Positions 44,056 through 53,522 of a stretch of 64,000 bases of DNA are shown one piece after another. The stretch covers positions 62,001 to 126,000 of the forward strand of contig NC_014935.1 in the NCBI RefSeq assembly GCF_000186245.1, given 5' to 3'. A program made the position numbers and the translations under genes. The notes beneath the pieces are model-generated. The model did no database searches. It was not told where the DNA came from and saw only the letters and a list, made by a program, of their open reading frames with translations. The DNA comes from Nitratifractor salsuginis DSM 16511. Its GTDB lineage: Bacteria > Campylobacterota > Campylobacteria > Campylobacterales > Sulfurovaceae. Position 1 is the first letter of the stretch, and every line of letters starts with the position of its first letter.

Positions 44056-44288
44056 TGGCAAAGAAATTCAACATCAAAAAAGGTGATCAGGTCATGATCA
44101 TCGCCGGTGATGACAAAGGCAAGACGGGAGAGGTTCTGAAAGTTCTCCCCAAGAAAGACGCCGTCATCGTTGCCGGATGCAAGATCGCACGCAAAGCGGT
44201 CAAGCCCAGCGAAGAGAACAAAGAGGGTGGTTTCATCAACAAAGAGATGCCCATCCATATCTCCAATGTCAAGAAAGTGGAGGGCTGA
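44055..44288 (+). CDS. rplX: 50S ribosomal protein L24
   Basis: 77 residues with the KOW motif [20 protein letters not shown]. The ATG at 44055 overlaps the L14 stop by one base (TAATG); an upstream in-frame ATG at 44049 inside rplN is less likely. Shorter than the usual 100-105 residues, as common in this phylum. Confidence 0.95.
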   Translation: MAKKFNIKKGDQVMIIAGDDKGKTGEVLKVLPKKDAVIVAGCKIARKAVKPSEENKEGGFINKEMPIHISNVKKVEG

Positions 44289-44290
44289 TC

Positions 44291-44836
44291 ATGAGCAGAA
44301 TGAAAGAAAAATATCGCTCCATCGTTCCCGAGCTTCGCGAAGAGCTGCAGATCAAGAATGTCATGCAGACTCCCAAGCTCGAGAAGATCGTCATCAGCGT
44401 CGGAGCCGGTGAAGAGGGCAAGGACAGCAAACTGATCCAGAATATGGCCGACACCATCAGCCTGATCGCCGGTCAGCATGCCGTCATCACCCTGGCCAAG
44501 AAATCCGTCGCCGGATTCAAGGCCCGTGAAGGCGCTCCCAGCGGAATCAAAGTGACCCTCCGCGGTGAGAATATGTACAACTTCCTCGACAAGCTCATCT
44601 CCATCGCCCTTCCCCGGGTGAAGGACTTCCGGGGTGTTCCCCGCAAGGGCTTCGACGGACGCGGTAACTACAACTTCGGTCTGGACGAGCAGCTGATGTT
44701 CCCCGAGGTGGTCTATGATCAGATCATGAAGACCCACGGGATGAACATCACCATCGTCACCAGCACCGACGATGACAAAGAAGCATTTGTCCTGCTGGAG
44801 AAGCTGGGCATGCCGTTTGCGAAAGGAAGAAAGTAA
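44291..44836 (+). CDS. rplE: 50S ribosomal protein L5
   Basis: 181 residues; binds 5S r[22 protein letters not shown] start, signature [20 protein letters not shown] region and [18 protein letters not shown]. Longer upstream frame rejected because it crosses rplX. Confidence 0.97.
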   Translation: MSRMKEKYRSIVPELREELQIKNVMQTPKLEKIVISVGAGEEGKDSKLIQNMADTISLIAGQHAVITLAKKSVAGFKAREGAPSGIKVTLRGENMYNFLDKLISIALPRVKDFRGVPRKGFDGRGNYNFGLDEQLMFPEVVYDQIMKTHGMNITIVTSTDDDKEAFVLLEKLGMPFAKGRK

Positions 44837-45021
44837 TGGCTAAGAAATCGATGATCGCCAAGCAGAAGCGCAAGCCCAAGTTTGCGGTTCAGGCATACAC
44901 CCGCTGTAACATCTGCGGCCGTCCCCACTCTGTCTACAGAGATTTCGGGATTTGCCGGATTTGTTTGAGAAAGATGGCCTCAGAGGGTCAGATCCCCGGC
45001 ATGCGCAAAGCAAGCTGGTAA
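44836..45021 (+). CDS. rpsN: 30S ribosomal protein S14 type Z (zinc-binding)
   Basis: 61 residues with two CxxC pairs, [20 protein letters not shown], so this is the zinc-containing short form. One-base overlap with rplE. Confidence 0.97.
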   Translation: MAKKSMIAKQKRKPKFAVQAYTRCNICGRPHSVYRDFGICRICLRKMASEGQIPGMRKASW

Positions 45022-45034
45022 GAAGGAGTAAAAG

Positions 45035-45430
45035 ATGATGACAGACAATATTGCAGATTCTCTTACTCGAATAAGAAATGCTGCACAACGCCGGCTGGAG
45101 ACGACCGAACTTCTCCACTCCAAGATGATTGAGGCAATCGTTTCTATTCTGGTAGACAAGGGATATCTGGAGAGTTATTCGGTCGAGGAAGATGGCAACA
45201 AAAAATCCATCAAAGTAGTGCTCAAGTACGATGACAACGGTCACAGTGTGATCAACGAGATCAAAAAGATCTCCAAGCCCGGTCGTCGGATCTACAAGAG
45301 CAAAGAGGAGATCAAGCGCTTCAAGAACGGTTACGGAACGCTGATCGTATCCACCAGCGCCGGCGTGCTTCCCAATGACGAAGCTTACAAGCAGGGCCGC
45401 GGTGGCGAAGTCATCTGCAGCATCTGGTAA
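45035..45430 (+). CDS. rpsH: 30S ribosomal protein S8
   Basis: 131 residues; [16 protein letters not shown] and the C-terminal [17 protein letters not shown]. Start could be either of two adjacent ATG codons (45035, 45038). In E. coli S8 represses the spc operon at rplE; no such site was recognised here. Confidence 0.97.
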   Translation: MMTDNIADSLTRIRNAAQRRLETTELLHSKMIEAIVSILVDKGYLESYSVEEDGNKKSIKVVLKYDDNGHSVINEIKKISKPGRRIYKSKEEIKRFKNGYGTLIVSTSAGVLPNDEAYKQGRGGEVICSIW

Positions 45431-45441
45431 GGAGGGATAGC

Positions 45442-45978
45442 ATGTCACGCGTAGGAAAAGTACCCGTCAGCATCCCTTCCGGGATCGAAGTCAAAGTCGA
45501 AGGAACCGAGTTGGTCGCCAAAAAAGGCAACCTGGAAAAGCGCCTGGAGACCCATGGCCGTGTGAATGTTGAAGTCAAAGACAATGAAGTTGTCTTTACC
45601 CGCAAGGATGAGAGCAAGGAGGCTTCCGCCTTCTGGGGAACCTACCGCTCTCTGTTTAACAACATCGTTATCGGCCTGGACAAGGGATTCAAAAAGTCCC
45701 TGGAGATCAACGGAGTCGGTTACCGTGCCAACGTCAACGGCAAGGTTCTGGAGCTTCAGCTGGGCTTCTCCCACCCCGTCAACTATGAGATTCCCGAGGG
45801 AATCGATATCAAGGTGGAGAAGAACATCATCACTGTCAGCGGAACCGACAAGCAGCAGGTCGGACAGGTCGCTGCCGAGATCCGCGGATTCCGCCCGCCT
45901 GAGCCTTACAAAGGCAAGGGTGTCAAGTATACCGACGAAGTGATCATCAGAAAAGCCGGTAAAGCGGCAGGTAAGTAA
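45442..45978 (+). CDS. rplF: 50S ribosomal protein L6
   Basis: 178 residues; [17 protein letters not shown] and the C-terminal signature [13 protein letters not shown]. Binds the sarcin-ricin loop region. Confidence 0.98.
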   Translation: MSRVGKVPVSIPSGIEVKVEGTELVAKKGNLEKRLETHGRVNVEVKDNEVVFTRKDESKEASAFWGTYRSLFNNIVIGLDKGFKKSLEINGVGYRANVNGKVLELQLGFSHPVNYEIPEGIDIKVEKNIITVSGTDKQQVGQVAAEIRGFRPPEPYKGKGVKYTDEVIIRKAGKAAGK

Positions 45979-45989
45979 GGAGCGTTGAG

Positions 45990-46346
45990 ATGTTGAAAAG
46001 TATTCAGAAAAAAAAGAATAAAATGTACACACAGCGCAAGCGTCGTGTCCGCGGCAAGATCCATGGAACGGCCGAGTTGCCCCGTGTGACGGTTTTCCGC
46101 TCCAACAAGCACTTCTACGCTCAGGCGATCGATGATGACCGCGGGCATACGCTCGCTTATGCCGACGGACGCAAACTGGGTCTGAAGGCTACCAGAGAGG
46201 ATGCCAAGAAAGTCGCCGCGGATCTGGCCGAAAAACTCAAGGCCGCGCAGATTGAGCAGATCGTTTTCGATCGTAACGGATATCTCTATCACGGTGTTGT
46301 CGCTTCCTTCGCGGATGCGCTTCGCGACGCCGGGATCAAGTTTTAA
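45990..46346 (+). CDS. rplR: 50S ribosomal protein L18
   Basis: 118 residues; basic N-terminus ([20 protein letters not shown]) that binds 5S rRNA, and the [21 protein letters not shown]-terminus. Confidence 0.97.
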   Translation: MLKSIQKKKNKMYTQRKRRVRGKIHGTAELPRVTVFRSNKHFYAQAIDDDRGHTLAYADGRKLGLKATREDAKKVAADLAEKLKAAQIEQIVFDRNGYLYHGVVASFADALRDAGIKF

Positions 46347-46357
46347 GGACGCGTAAT

Positions 46358-46804
46358 ATGGAAAATATCAATAGAGAAGATTTCGAAGAGGTTGTCGTCA
46401 ACATCGGACGGGTAACCAAGGTTGTCAAAGGTGGACGCCGTTTCCGTTTTACCGCCCTGGTTGTCGTCGGTGACCGTAACGGGACCATCGGATACGGATA
46501 CGGTAAAGCCAAAGAGGTTCCCGATGCGATCAAAAAGGCCGTCGATGACGCCTTCAAGAACCTGGTGAAGATCAAGGGGATCAAGGGAACGACCATCGCT
46601 CACGATATCGAGCACAAGTACAATGCCAGCCGGATCGTCCTGCGCCCGGCGAGTGAAGGTACCGGTGCCATCGCCGGTGGTGCGGCACGTCCCGTCATCG
46701 AACTCTCCGGCATCAAAGATATCATCGCCAAATCGATCGGGTCGAATAACCCCAACAACCTGGTACGCTGCACGATCGAAGCGTTGGCCAGAATCAAAGG
46801 TTAA
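46358..46804 (+). CDS. rpsE: 30S ribosomal protein S5
   Basis: 148 residues; double-stranded-RNA-binding fold with [20 protein letters not shown] and the C-terminal [19 protein letters not shown]. Shorter N-terminus than the E. coli protein. Confidence 0.98.
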   Translation: MENINREDFEEVVVNIGRVTKVVKGGRRFRFTALVVVGDRNGTIGYGYGKAKEVPDAIKKAVDDAFKNLVKIKGIKGTTIAHDIEHKYNASRIVLRPASEGTGAIAGGAARPVIELSGIKDIIAKSIGSNNPNNLVRCTIEALARIKG

Positions 46805-46813
46805 GGAGCAGTT

Positions 46814-47212
46814 ATGGGTTTGCACAATCTACAGCCGGCCCCCGGCTCGACACACAGTAAGAAGCGCGTCGGCCGCGGTCAGGGTTCCGGTACGGGAAAA
46901 ACTGCCGGACGCGGTCAAAAGGGACAGAAGTCCCGGACCGGATACAGCCGCAAGCGCGGATTCGAGGGTGGACAGCAGCCGCTTTATAAGCGTCTGCCCA
47001 AAGTGGGCTTCGTCTCCAAAGTGGAGAAGCCCTACGTGATCAACGTCGACCGCATCAAAGCGATCGCCGAGCTCGAAGAGATCACCCTCGAAACGATCCG
47101 TGGTGTCCATAAGCTGGGCAAAAACGTCACACGCGTTAAACTTATCGGCACGGGAGCCAAAGAGCTCGCCGCCAAGATCAAGGATGATGCTGTAACTACC
47201 AGCAGGAAGTAA
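46814..47212 (+). CDS. rplO: 50S ribosomal protein L15
   Basis: 132 residues; [20 protein letters not shown] and the Gly/Arg/Lys-rich [21 protein letters not shown]30 is absent between S5 and L15, normal for Campylobacterota. Confidence 0.97.
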   Translation: MGLHNLQPAPGSTHSKKRVGRGQGSGTGKTAGRGQKGQKSRTGYSRKRGFEGGQQPLYKRLPKVGFVSKVEKPYVINVDRIKAIAELEEITLETIRGVHKLGKNVTRVKLIGTGAKELAAKIKDDAVTTSRK

Positions 47213-47214
47213 TC

Positions 47215-48477
47215 ATGGGAAATGCTTTGACTCAGAAGATCCTGATTACTCTTGGATTCCTTTTTGCTTACCGAGTTTTAGCATACATCCCCATCCCGGG
47301 CGTTGACCTGGAAGTGATCAAACACTTCTTCGATCAGAACACCAACAACGCCCTGGGCCTCGCCAACATGTTCAGCGGCAACGCTATTCGCCGTATGTCC
47401 ATCATCTCCCTCGGAATCATGCCCTACATTACTGCTGCCATTGTTATGGAACTGCTCGCCGCCACCTTCCCCGCATTGGGACAGATGAAGAAAGAGCGCG
47501 ACGGAATGCAGAAATATATGCAGATCATCCGTTACGGGACCATCTTCATTACCGTAGTCCAGGCGATCGGGGTCTCTATGGGATTGCAGGCGATGAAGGG
47601 AGCCGGGGGACAGAGTGCGATCATGATTGATCCTACTCACTTCGTGATTCTCGCGGTCTTTTCGATGTTGGCGGGAACGATGCTGCTGATGTGGTTCGGT
47701 GAACAGATCACTCAGAAGGGCGTGGGTAACGGGATCTCGCTGATCATCTTTGCGGGTATTGTCTCCGGTATTCCCGCCGCCATCGGGACTACCATCGCCG
47801 CCGTCAACTCCGGTACGATGAACTTCCTGGTGGTTCTGGCGATTCTGGCGATTATGGTTGCCACCATTCTGGTGATCATCTATGTGGAACTGGGTGAGCG
47901 TCGGATCCCCATCAGCTATTCGCGCAAGACGATTATGCAGAATCAGCACAAGCGGGTGATGAACTACATCCCCATTCGTGTCAACCTCTCGGGTGTCATT
48001 CCTCCCATCTTCGCCAGCGCGGTTTTGATGTTCCCCCTGACCCTGCTTCAGGCGAGCACCAACAAGTGGGTGACGATGGTGGCGGATCTGTTGCATCCCG
48101 GCGGCTTCCTGTTTAACGCCCTAATGTTCATCTTGATCATCTTTTTTGCATTCTTCTATGCATCGATCGCCTTCAATGCCAAGGATATTGCCGAGAACCT
48201 CAAACGCCAGGGCGGCTTCATTCCTGGAGTGCGCCCCGGAGAGCAGACGGCCGCCTTCTTGATGGATGTCGCCAGTAAATTGACCGTTTGGGGTTCGCTC
48301 TATCTGGCCATCATCTCGACGGTGCCTTTCATTTTGATCAACGCACTGGGTGCCTCCTTCTATTTCGGAGGAACGGCGGTTCTGATCGTCGTGCAGGTCG
48401 CCCTGGATACCATGCGTAAGATCGAAGCTCAGCGGACCATGGCGCAGTACGAAACCCTGGGTAACGTAGGTCTCTGA
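47215..48477 (+). CDS. secY: Protein translocase channel subunit SecY
   Basis: 420 residues with about ten transmembrane helices; the inner-membrane pore for protein export. PGVDLEVIKHFFDQ plug region, GNGISLIIFAGIVSG and the cytoplasmic loop GERRIPISYSRK, plus KRQGGFIPGVRPGEQTAAF. Start is two bases after rplO. The stop overlaps the map start by one base (TGATG). Confidence 0.98.
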   Translation: MGNALTQKILITLGFLFAYRVLAYIPIPGVDLEVIKHFFDQNTNNALGLANMFSGNAIRRMSIISLGIMPYITAAIVMELLAATFPALGQMKKERDGMQKYMQIIRYGTIFITVVQAIGVSMGLQAMKGAGGQSAIMIDPTHFVILAVFSMLAGTMLLMWFGEQITQKGVGNGISLIIFAGIVSGIPAAIGTTIAAVNSGTMNFLVVLAILAIMVATILVIIYVELGERRIPISYSRKTIMQNQHKRVMNYIPIRVNLSGVIPPIFASAVLMFPLTLLQASTNKWVTMVADLLHPGGFLFNALMFILIIFFAFFYASIAFNAKDIAENLKRQGGFIPGVRPGEQTAAFLMDVASKLTVWGSLYLAIISTVPFILINALGASFYFGGTAVLIVVQVALDTMRKIEAQRTMAQYETLGNVGL

Positions 48478-49232
48478 TGGCGATTCCTCTTCGTAAACCC
48501 CGGGAGATCGAAACGCTGCGCCGTGCGGGGGCGATTGTCGGACAGACCCTGGCATACCTCGAATCGATTGTCGAGCCCGGTATGAGTCTCAAAGAGATCG
48601 ATGCCCTGGGTGAAGAGTTTCTGCGGAAGCAGGGAGCCGAACCCTCGTTCAAAGGGCTCTACGGCTTCCCTGCCGCCGTCTGCACTTCCGTCAACGAAGT
48701 CGTTATCCACGGTATCCCCACCGACTACAAGGTCCAGGAAGGGGATATTCTCGGGCTGGATATCGGCACGAAGCTGGAAGGCTATTACGGCGATGCCGCC
48801 ATCACGATGCCCGTCGGCAAAATCTCTGAAGAGGATCAGCGTCTGATCGATTGCTCCCGTGAAGCGCTTTACGAAGCGATCGACGCGATTCGGCCCGGTA
48901 TGCGCTTCAAAGAGCTCAGTGCGATCCTGGAAGAGAGTATCACTTCCAGAGGTTACGTGCCCCTGCGAAACTACTGTGGACACGGGATCGGGACCACACC
49001 CCACGATGAGCCCAACATTCTCAATTATCTTGAAGGAAAGCCCAAACAGGGGCCCAAGATAAAAAACGGGATGGTCTTCTGTCTGGAACCGATGGTTTGT
49101 CAACAAAGCGGCGAACCGGTGGTTCTCGAAGACGGCTGGTCGGTTGTGAGTGAAGACGGACTTCGCGGAAGCCACTATGAACATCAGGTGGCGGTCGTGG
49201 ACGGGAAAGCGGTGATTCTCACCCTTCCCTGA
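48477..49232 (+). CDS. map: Methionine aminopeptidase type I
   Basis: Removes the initiator Met. The 251 residues carry the metal ligands: His in CTSVNEVVIHGIP, two Asp in DIGTKLEGYYGDAA, His in CGHGIGTTPHDEP, and Glu residues in FCLEPM and in the C-terminal segment near SHYEHQ. Place between secY and infA is typical. No adk gene here. Confidence 0.97.
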   Translation: MAIPLRKPREIETLRRAGAIVGQTLAYLESIVEPGMSLKEIDALGEEFLRKQGAEPSFKGLYGFPAAVCTSVNEVVIHGIPTDYKVQEGDILGLDIGTKLEGYYGDAAITMPVGKISEEDQRLIDCSREALYEAIDAIRPGMRFKELSAILEESITSRGYVPLRNYCGHGIGTTPHDEPNILNYLEGKPKQGPKIKNGMVFCLEPMVCQQSGEPVVLEDGWSVVSEDGLRGSHYEHQVAVVDGKAVILTLP

Positions 49233-49243
49233 TTCCTCCCGGT

Positions 49244-49277
49244 CACACCTGGCTCCGCTGCGGCGGTATCAGGTGTG
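49244..49277 (+). repeat. Nested inverted repeat between map and infA
   Basis: Arms CACACCTG and CAGGTGTG (8 bp) enclose a smaller CCGC-T-GCGG stem. It lies 40-75 bases before infA with no T-run, so it may be an mRNA processing or stability hairpin. Confidence 0.55.
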
Positions 49278-49316
49278 CCCGAAGGGCAGATAAACCAAGA
49301 AAAAAAGGATCGAAAC

Positions 49317-49535
49317 TTGGCGAAAGATGATGTAATCGAAATTGACGGCAAAGTGATCGAAGCCCTGCCCAATGCCACCTTCCGTGTGGAACTTGACAAC
49401 GGGCACGTGGTGCTCTGTCATATCGCCGGCAAGATGCGGATGCACTACATCAAGATTCTACCCGGTGATCGTGTCAAGGTAGAACTGACCCCCTACAGCC
49501 TCGACAAAGGGCGGATTACCTTCCGTTACAAATAG
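49317..49535 (+). CDS. infA: Translation initiation factor IF-1
   Basis: 72 residues in the OB-fold, from a TTG start: the frame reads (M)[20 protein letters not shown] and ends KGRITFRYK, exactly the family length. AAGGAT lies upstream. The longer upstream ATG would add 14 unrelated residues. Confidence 0.95.
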   Translation: MAKDDVIEIDGKVIEALPNATFRVELDNGHVVLCHIAGKMRMHYIKILPGDRVKVELTPYSLDKGRITFRYK

Positions 49536-49610
49536 GCAGCTCCTCTCTGCCGTCCTGAAGGGCTTTCCGGCTTTTCGGGAAATTTAAGTCAAATCAAAAT
49601 ATAAATTTGG

Positions 49611-49771
49611 TAAAATCACGTCCCCCGAAATTCTGCATATACTATTGTAGAGTCGGTCGGGACTGCGTGAAGAACCTTTATCGAGGTGGCACCGCTTCGC
49701 TAAGGGTTGGTTCGTAGAGTTTCTCAACGGACCACGCGACATCAAGGTGCAAAACAGAACAGGAGAACCCT
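49611..49771 (+). promoter_or_regulatory. Promoter and structured leader of the alpha operon (rpmJ-rpsM-rpsK-rpsD-rpoA-rplQ)
   Basis: Possible -10 boxes TAAAAT (49611-49616) and TATACT (49638-49643) begin a leader of about 120 bases. Within it GGTC..GACC ends and an inner AACCTT..AAGGGTT stem can pair. S4 controls the alpha operon through a leader fold in other bacteria. The resemblance is only positional. Nothing else is seen between 49536 and 49771 apart from a short GGCAG/CTGCC stem after infA. Confidence 0.45.
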
Positions 49772-49885
49772 ATGAAGGTTAGACCCTCGGTCAAAAAGAT
49801 GTGCGATGATTGCAAAATCATTAAGCGCAAAGGCGTCGTCAGAGTGATTTGCAAAAATCCCAAGCATAAACAGAGACAAGGATAA
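49772..49885 (+). CDS. rpmJ: 50S ribosomal protein L36
   Basis: 37 residues: [20 protein letters not shown], then [17 protein letters not shown]. It carries the zinc ligands CxxC..C..H of the C+ form. AGGAG lies before the ATG. Too short for most gene finders, but the position before S13 is standard. Confidence 0.96.
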   Translation: MKVRPSVKKMCDDCKIIKRKGVVRVICKNPKHKQRQG

Positions 49886-49887
49886 GC

Positions 49888-50250
49888 ATGGCACGTATCG
49901 CAGGTGTTGATTTGCCTAAAAACAAGCGTATGGAATATGCGCTGACCTATATCTACGGAATCGGCTTGACCAGTTCCCGCAAAATCCTGGATGCCACCGG
50001 CATCAGCTACGACAAGCGTGTCTACGAGCTGACCGATGCCGAAGCGGCAACCATCCGTAAAGAGATCCAGGAACACTATATGGTGGAAGGGGATCTTCGC
50101 AAGAAGGTCATGATGGATATCAAAACCCTGATGGACCTCGGAAACTACCGTGGTCTTCGTCACCGTAGAGGTCTGCCGGTACGCGGACAAAAGACTAAGA
50201 CAAACGCCCGGACCCGCAAGGGCAAGCGTAAAACTGTCGGTTCAGCATAA
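49888..50250 (+). CDS. rpsM: 30S ribosomal protein S13
   Basis: 120 residues; [19 protein letters not shown] and the signature [19 protein letters not shown] (part). Two bases after rpmJ. Confidence 0.98.
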   Translation: MARIAGVDLPKNKRMEYALTYIYGIGLTSSRKILDATGISYDKRVYELTDAEAATIRKEIQEHYMVEGDLRKKVMMDIKTLMDLGNYRGLRHRRGLPVRGQKTKTNARTRKGKRKTVGSA

Positions 50251-50263
50251 GGAGCAGTAGAGT

Positions 50264-50638
50264 ATGGCCAAGAAAAAAATTAAAAAGAGTGTCGCTCGGG
50301 GTGTTGTCTACATCGCAGCAACGTTTAACAACACTGTGATCACCGTAACCGACGAGATGGGAAATGTCCTGACCTGGAGCAGCGCCGGTGCGCTTGGATT
50401 CAAGGGAAGCAAAAAATCGACTCCCTATGCAGCGCAGCAGGCGGTCGAAGATGCCATGAGCAAAGCCAAAGAGTACGGAATCAAAGAGGTAGGGATCAAA
50501 GTCCAGGGACCCGGTTCCGGTCGGGATACCGCTGTCAAGTCCGTCGGTGCGATCGAGGGAATCCGCGTGATCTGGTTCAAGGATATCACGCCGTTGCCTC
50601 ATAACGGATGCCGCCCTCCGAAAAAGCGCCGCGTCTAA
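50264..50638 (+). CDS. rpsK: 30S ribosomal protein S11
   Basis: 124 residues; signature region [20 protein letters not shown] and C-terminal [18 protein letters not shown]. Its Asn-Gly site is the usual isoaspartate position. Confidence 0.98.
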   Translation: MAKKKIKKSVARGVVYIAATFNNTVITVTDEMGNVLTWSSAGALGFKGSKKSTPYAAQQAVEDAMSKAKEYGIKEVGIKVQGPGSGRDTAVKSVGAIEGIRVIWFKDITPLPHNGCRPPKKRRV

Positions 50639-50703
50639 TCGGCCGTTCGGATAGAGCACACGTTTCTGATTAACACAAAAGAATAAAGTCAAAAGGTAAA
50701 GCA

Positions 50704-51330
50704 ATGGCAAGATATAGAGGTCCCAGAGAAAAACTGGAGCGAAGACTTGGAGTCGATCTCGGCCTGAAGGGCGAGCGTCGCCTGGCCGGAAAGAGTGCGC
50801 TGGAGAAGCGTCCCTATCCTCCCGGACAGCACGGACAGCGCCGCACGAAGATCAGCGAATACGGTCTGCAGCTTCGTGAGAAGCAGAAGGCCAAGTTTAT
50901 GTACGGAGTCAGCGAAAAGCAGTTCCGTTCCATTTTCCAGGAGGCGAACCGCCTCGAAGGAAACACCGGTGAGCTTTTGATCCAGCTCCTCGAGCAGCGT
51001 CTGGACAACGTGGTTTACCGCATGGGCTTCGCGACCACCCGTGCTTTTGCACGCCAGCTGGTCAACCACGGTCACGTTCTGGTCGACGGCAAGCGAGTCG
51101 ACATTCCTTCCTACCGGGTCAAACCCGGTCAGAAGATCGAGATCCGGGAGAAGAGTAAAAACAACCCCCAGATCCAACGTTCCGTCGAACTCACCAACCA
51201 GACCGGTATCGTCGAGTGGGTCGATGTCGATAAAGAGAAGCTGTTCGGAATCTTTACCCGTATTCCTGAAAGAGAAGAGATCTCTATCCCGGTTGAAGAG
51301 CGTTTGATCGTCGAGCTTTACTCCAAGTAA
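50704..51330 (+). CDS. rpsD: 30S ribosomal protein S4
   Basis: 208 residues; [19 protein letters not shown], the KQ-rich GQHGQRR-type N-terminus and the S4 RNA-binding motif [20 protein letters not shown] (about 97-116). Likely autoregulator of this operon. Confidence 0.98.
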   Translation: MARYRGPREKLERRLGVDLGLKGERRLAGKSALEKRPYPPGQHGQRRTKISEYGLQLREKQKAKFMYGVSEKQFRSIFQEANRLEGNTGELLIQLLEQRLDNVVYRMGFATTRAFARQLVNHGHVLVDGKRVDIPSYRVKPGQKIEIREKSKNNPQIQRSVELTNQTGIVEWVDVDKEKLFGIFTRIPEREEISIPVEERLIVELYSK

Positions 51331-51349
51331 AAATAGCAAAGGCTGGCTT

Positions 51350-52348
51350 ATGAGAAAAATTAAAACAGCGCCTTTTCTGCCCAGCGAGGTAGAAATCAAC
51401 GAGATCAGCGATACCCGGGCGCAGGTGATAGCCTATCCCTTCGAAAGCGGATATGCCGTCACTCTGGCGCACCCGCTTCGACGGCTTTTGCTGGGAAGCT
51501 CGATCGGTTACGCTCCCATTTCGGTCAAGATCGAAGGGGCGGCCCATGAGTTCGATTCCATTCGTGGAATGCATGAAGACATCGCCGTCTTCATCATTCA
51601 TCTCAAGAACATTCGTTTCAAGATCAAAGAGGGCCTGGACCGCGCTGTAGTCAGCTACAGTTTCAAGGGTCCCAGAGAAGTGGTTGCCGGAGATCTCAAC
51701 AATGATCAGGTCGAAGTGGTCAACCCCGACCAGCCTCTGGCTACCCTCAACGAAGACGGAGAACTCACCTTCACCCTGGAGATCGCCAAAGGGATCGGTT
51801 ATGTTCCCAGCGAAGATCTTCAAGAGGAGGTCGATGGGGACGCGATCGCTCTGGATGCCTTTTTCACTCCGGTTAGAAAGGCGAATTACGCGATCGAAAA
51901 CGTTCTGGTCGAAGACAACCCTGACTACGAAAAGATCGTCTTCGAAATCGAGACCGATGGGCAGATTTCGCCGGTTGCGGCTTTCGCCAACGCCCTGGAG
52001 ACGATGCACAAGCAGATGTCCGTCTTCGGTGAAGTGATGAACCTCGATCTGGAGCGTAGCAGCGGAAACTCCGCTGAAAACAGCGAGCTCAAACCTTTCC
52101 TGGTTCCCGTTGACGCTTTGGGACTCGGTGCCCGGAGCTTCAACTCCCTCGATCGCGCCGGGATCAAATACCTCGGCGAGCTGGTCCTCATGAGTGAGAA
52201 TGAGCTCAAAGAGATCAAAAACCTGGGGAAGAAATCCCTGGATGAGATTCAGGAAGTTCTGGCGGAGCATGGGTTCGGTCCCGATTATGAGATGGACGAA
52301 GAGACCCGTGCGGCCTTGACCAAGAAAATCGCACAATTAAAAGAATAA
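51350..52348 (+). CDS. rpoA: RNA polymerase alpha subunit
   Basis: 332 residues; N-terminal dimerisation domain with FESGYAVTLAHPLRRLLLGS and C-terminal domain (about 255-325) with LGARSFNSLDRAGIKYLGEL, the DNA UP-element/activator contact surface. Confidence 0.98.
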   Translation: MRKIKTAPFLPSEVEINEISDTRAQVIAYPFESGYAVTLAHPLRRLLLGSSIGYAPISVKIEGAAHEFDSIRGMHEDIAVFIIHLKNIRFKIKEGLDRAVVSYSFKGPREVVAGDLNNDQVEVVNPDQPLATLNEDGELTFTLEIAKGIGYVPSEDLQEEVDGDAIALDAFFTPVRKANYAIENVLVEDNPDYEKIVFEIETDGQISPVAAFANALETMHKQMSVFGEVMNLDLERSSGNSAENSELKPFLVPVDALGLGARSFNSLDRAGIKYLGELVLMSENELKEIKNLGKKSLDEIQEVLAEHGFGPDYEMDEETRAALTKKIAQLKE

Positions 52349-52360
52349 AAAAGGACAGCC

Positions 52361-52711
52361 ATGAGACATAGACATGGATATCGCAAACTGGGGCGCAAGT
52401 CTCAGCATCGTGCCGCCCTCCTGAAAAACCTGGCCATCGCGCTGACGGAGCACGGACGTATCGAGACCACACTGCCCAAAGCCAAAGAGCTGCGGAAATA
52501 TTACGAGAAGCTGATCAGCAAAGCATCTGCCGGTGACTTCAACGCTCACCGCGCGGTCTTCGCTCAGCTTCAGGATAAGCAGAGCACCAAGAAACTGGTC
52601 GAAGAGATCGCTCCCGAATACAAAGAGCGTCCGGGCGGTTACACCCGGATCATCAAGACCCGTGTCCGCCGCGGTGACGCTGCGGAAATGGCAATTATCG
52701 AACTGGTCTGA
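52361..52711 (+). CDS. rplQ: 50S ribosomal protein L17
   Basis: 116 residues; [20 protein letters not shown] and [20 protein letters not shown]. Last gene of the superoperon. Confidence 0.98.
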   Translation: MRHRHGYRKLGRKSQHRAALLKNLAIALTEHGRIETTLPKAKELRKYYEKLISKASAGDFNAHRAVFAQLQDKQSTKKLVEEIAPEYKERPGGYTRIIKTRVRRGDAAEMAIIELV

Positions 52712-52718
52712 TTTTTGC

Positions 52719-52743
52719 TATAATGCCGGAGAAATTCCGGCAT
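52719..52743 (+). promoter_or_regulatory. -10 box with adjacent hairpin between rplQ and tRNA-Arg
   Basis: TATAAT at 52719-52724 overlaps the 5' arm of TGCCGGA-GAAAT-TCCGGCA (52725-52743). The hairpin could end the rplQ transcript; the TATAAT could drive the tRNA gene. Confidence 0.5.
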
Positions 52744-52756
52744 TCGCTTCACGGAT

Positions 52757-52833
52757 GCGCCCATAGCTCAGCTGGATAGAGCGTCGGATTCCGGTTCCGA
52801 AGGTCTGAGGTTCGAATCCTCATGGGCGTACCA
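52757..52833 (+). tRNA. tRNA-Arg(CCG)
   Basis: Acceptor GCGCCCA/TGGGCGT, anticodon stem TCGGA-TTCCGGT-TCCGA (CCG), GTTCGAATC and encoded CCA; 77 nucleotides. Confidence 0.96.
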
Positions 52834-52949
52834 CATTTCCAAATTTTACCTCCATTTATGCAACTTAAGTCCCATCTATTTCCCCATAAATATGCTTATA
52901 TGAATATGAGCTTATGCTACAATAATTTAATAGTGAAAAGAGAGGTACA

Positions 52950-53522
52950 ATGACAAACAAACAAGTATTATTGCAACGTGCCGAAGAACAATTTTTAAAA
53001 AGCGATTACGATAATGCATTGAAGATCTATAGTCTGCTCCTGACCGATTATCCGCAGCTCAAGGATGCCAGGATCGGAGTCTTTTTGAGCGATATGGGTC
53101 TGGAGAGCGATGAGGATGCCCAGGCGCTCTTCGACTACTACCAGGCGATCAAAGATTCCAACGAAGATGCCGACAAGCTCATCGACGAGTTGATGCAGGC
53201 GATTTACGCCACGCGTGTCGTGATCCAGGAGAAGCTTTTGGGCACCCTGGAAGAGGTCGCACTGGAAGAGGGGATCCGCTACAGTGATTTCCTTTCACTC
53301 ATCGAAGAGAAGGGAAGCTTCAAAGAGGCTTTTGAAGACATTATGTTCTCCACACGAGTCGTGATCCGCAGTCGTGAAGAGTTTATCGACTTCATCAAGC
53401 GGCTCGTCGAGGCGGGGTACCGTGAGATGGCCCTGGGCTATCTCGACTCTCTGTCGGAGAGCTTCGGGCCGGATCAGGAGATCTATGGGCTCTATCATTT
53501 GGTCAGAGAAGGAAAACAGTGA
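52950..53522 (+). CDS. TPR-like protein upstream of murE
   Basis: 190 residues, acidic and helical. The first 60 residues (AEEQFLKSDYDNALKIYSLL, LTDYPQLKDARIG) look like a tetratricopeptide repeat; the rest has two similar segments around ATRVVIQEKLL and STRVVIRSREE. No signal peptide. GTGA overlap with murE indicates coupling, so it may assist cell-wall synthesis, but its role is unknown. Confidence 0.8.
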   Translation: MTNKQVLLQRAEEQFLKSDYDNALKIYSLLLTDYPQLKDARIGVFLSDMGLESDEDAQALFDYYQAIKDSNEDADKLIDELMQAIYATRVVIQEKLLGTLEEVALEEGIRYSDFLSLIEEKGSFKEAFEDIMFSTRVVIRSREEFIDFIKRLVEAGYREMALGYLDSLSESFGPDQEIYGLYHLVREGKQ

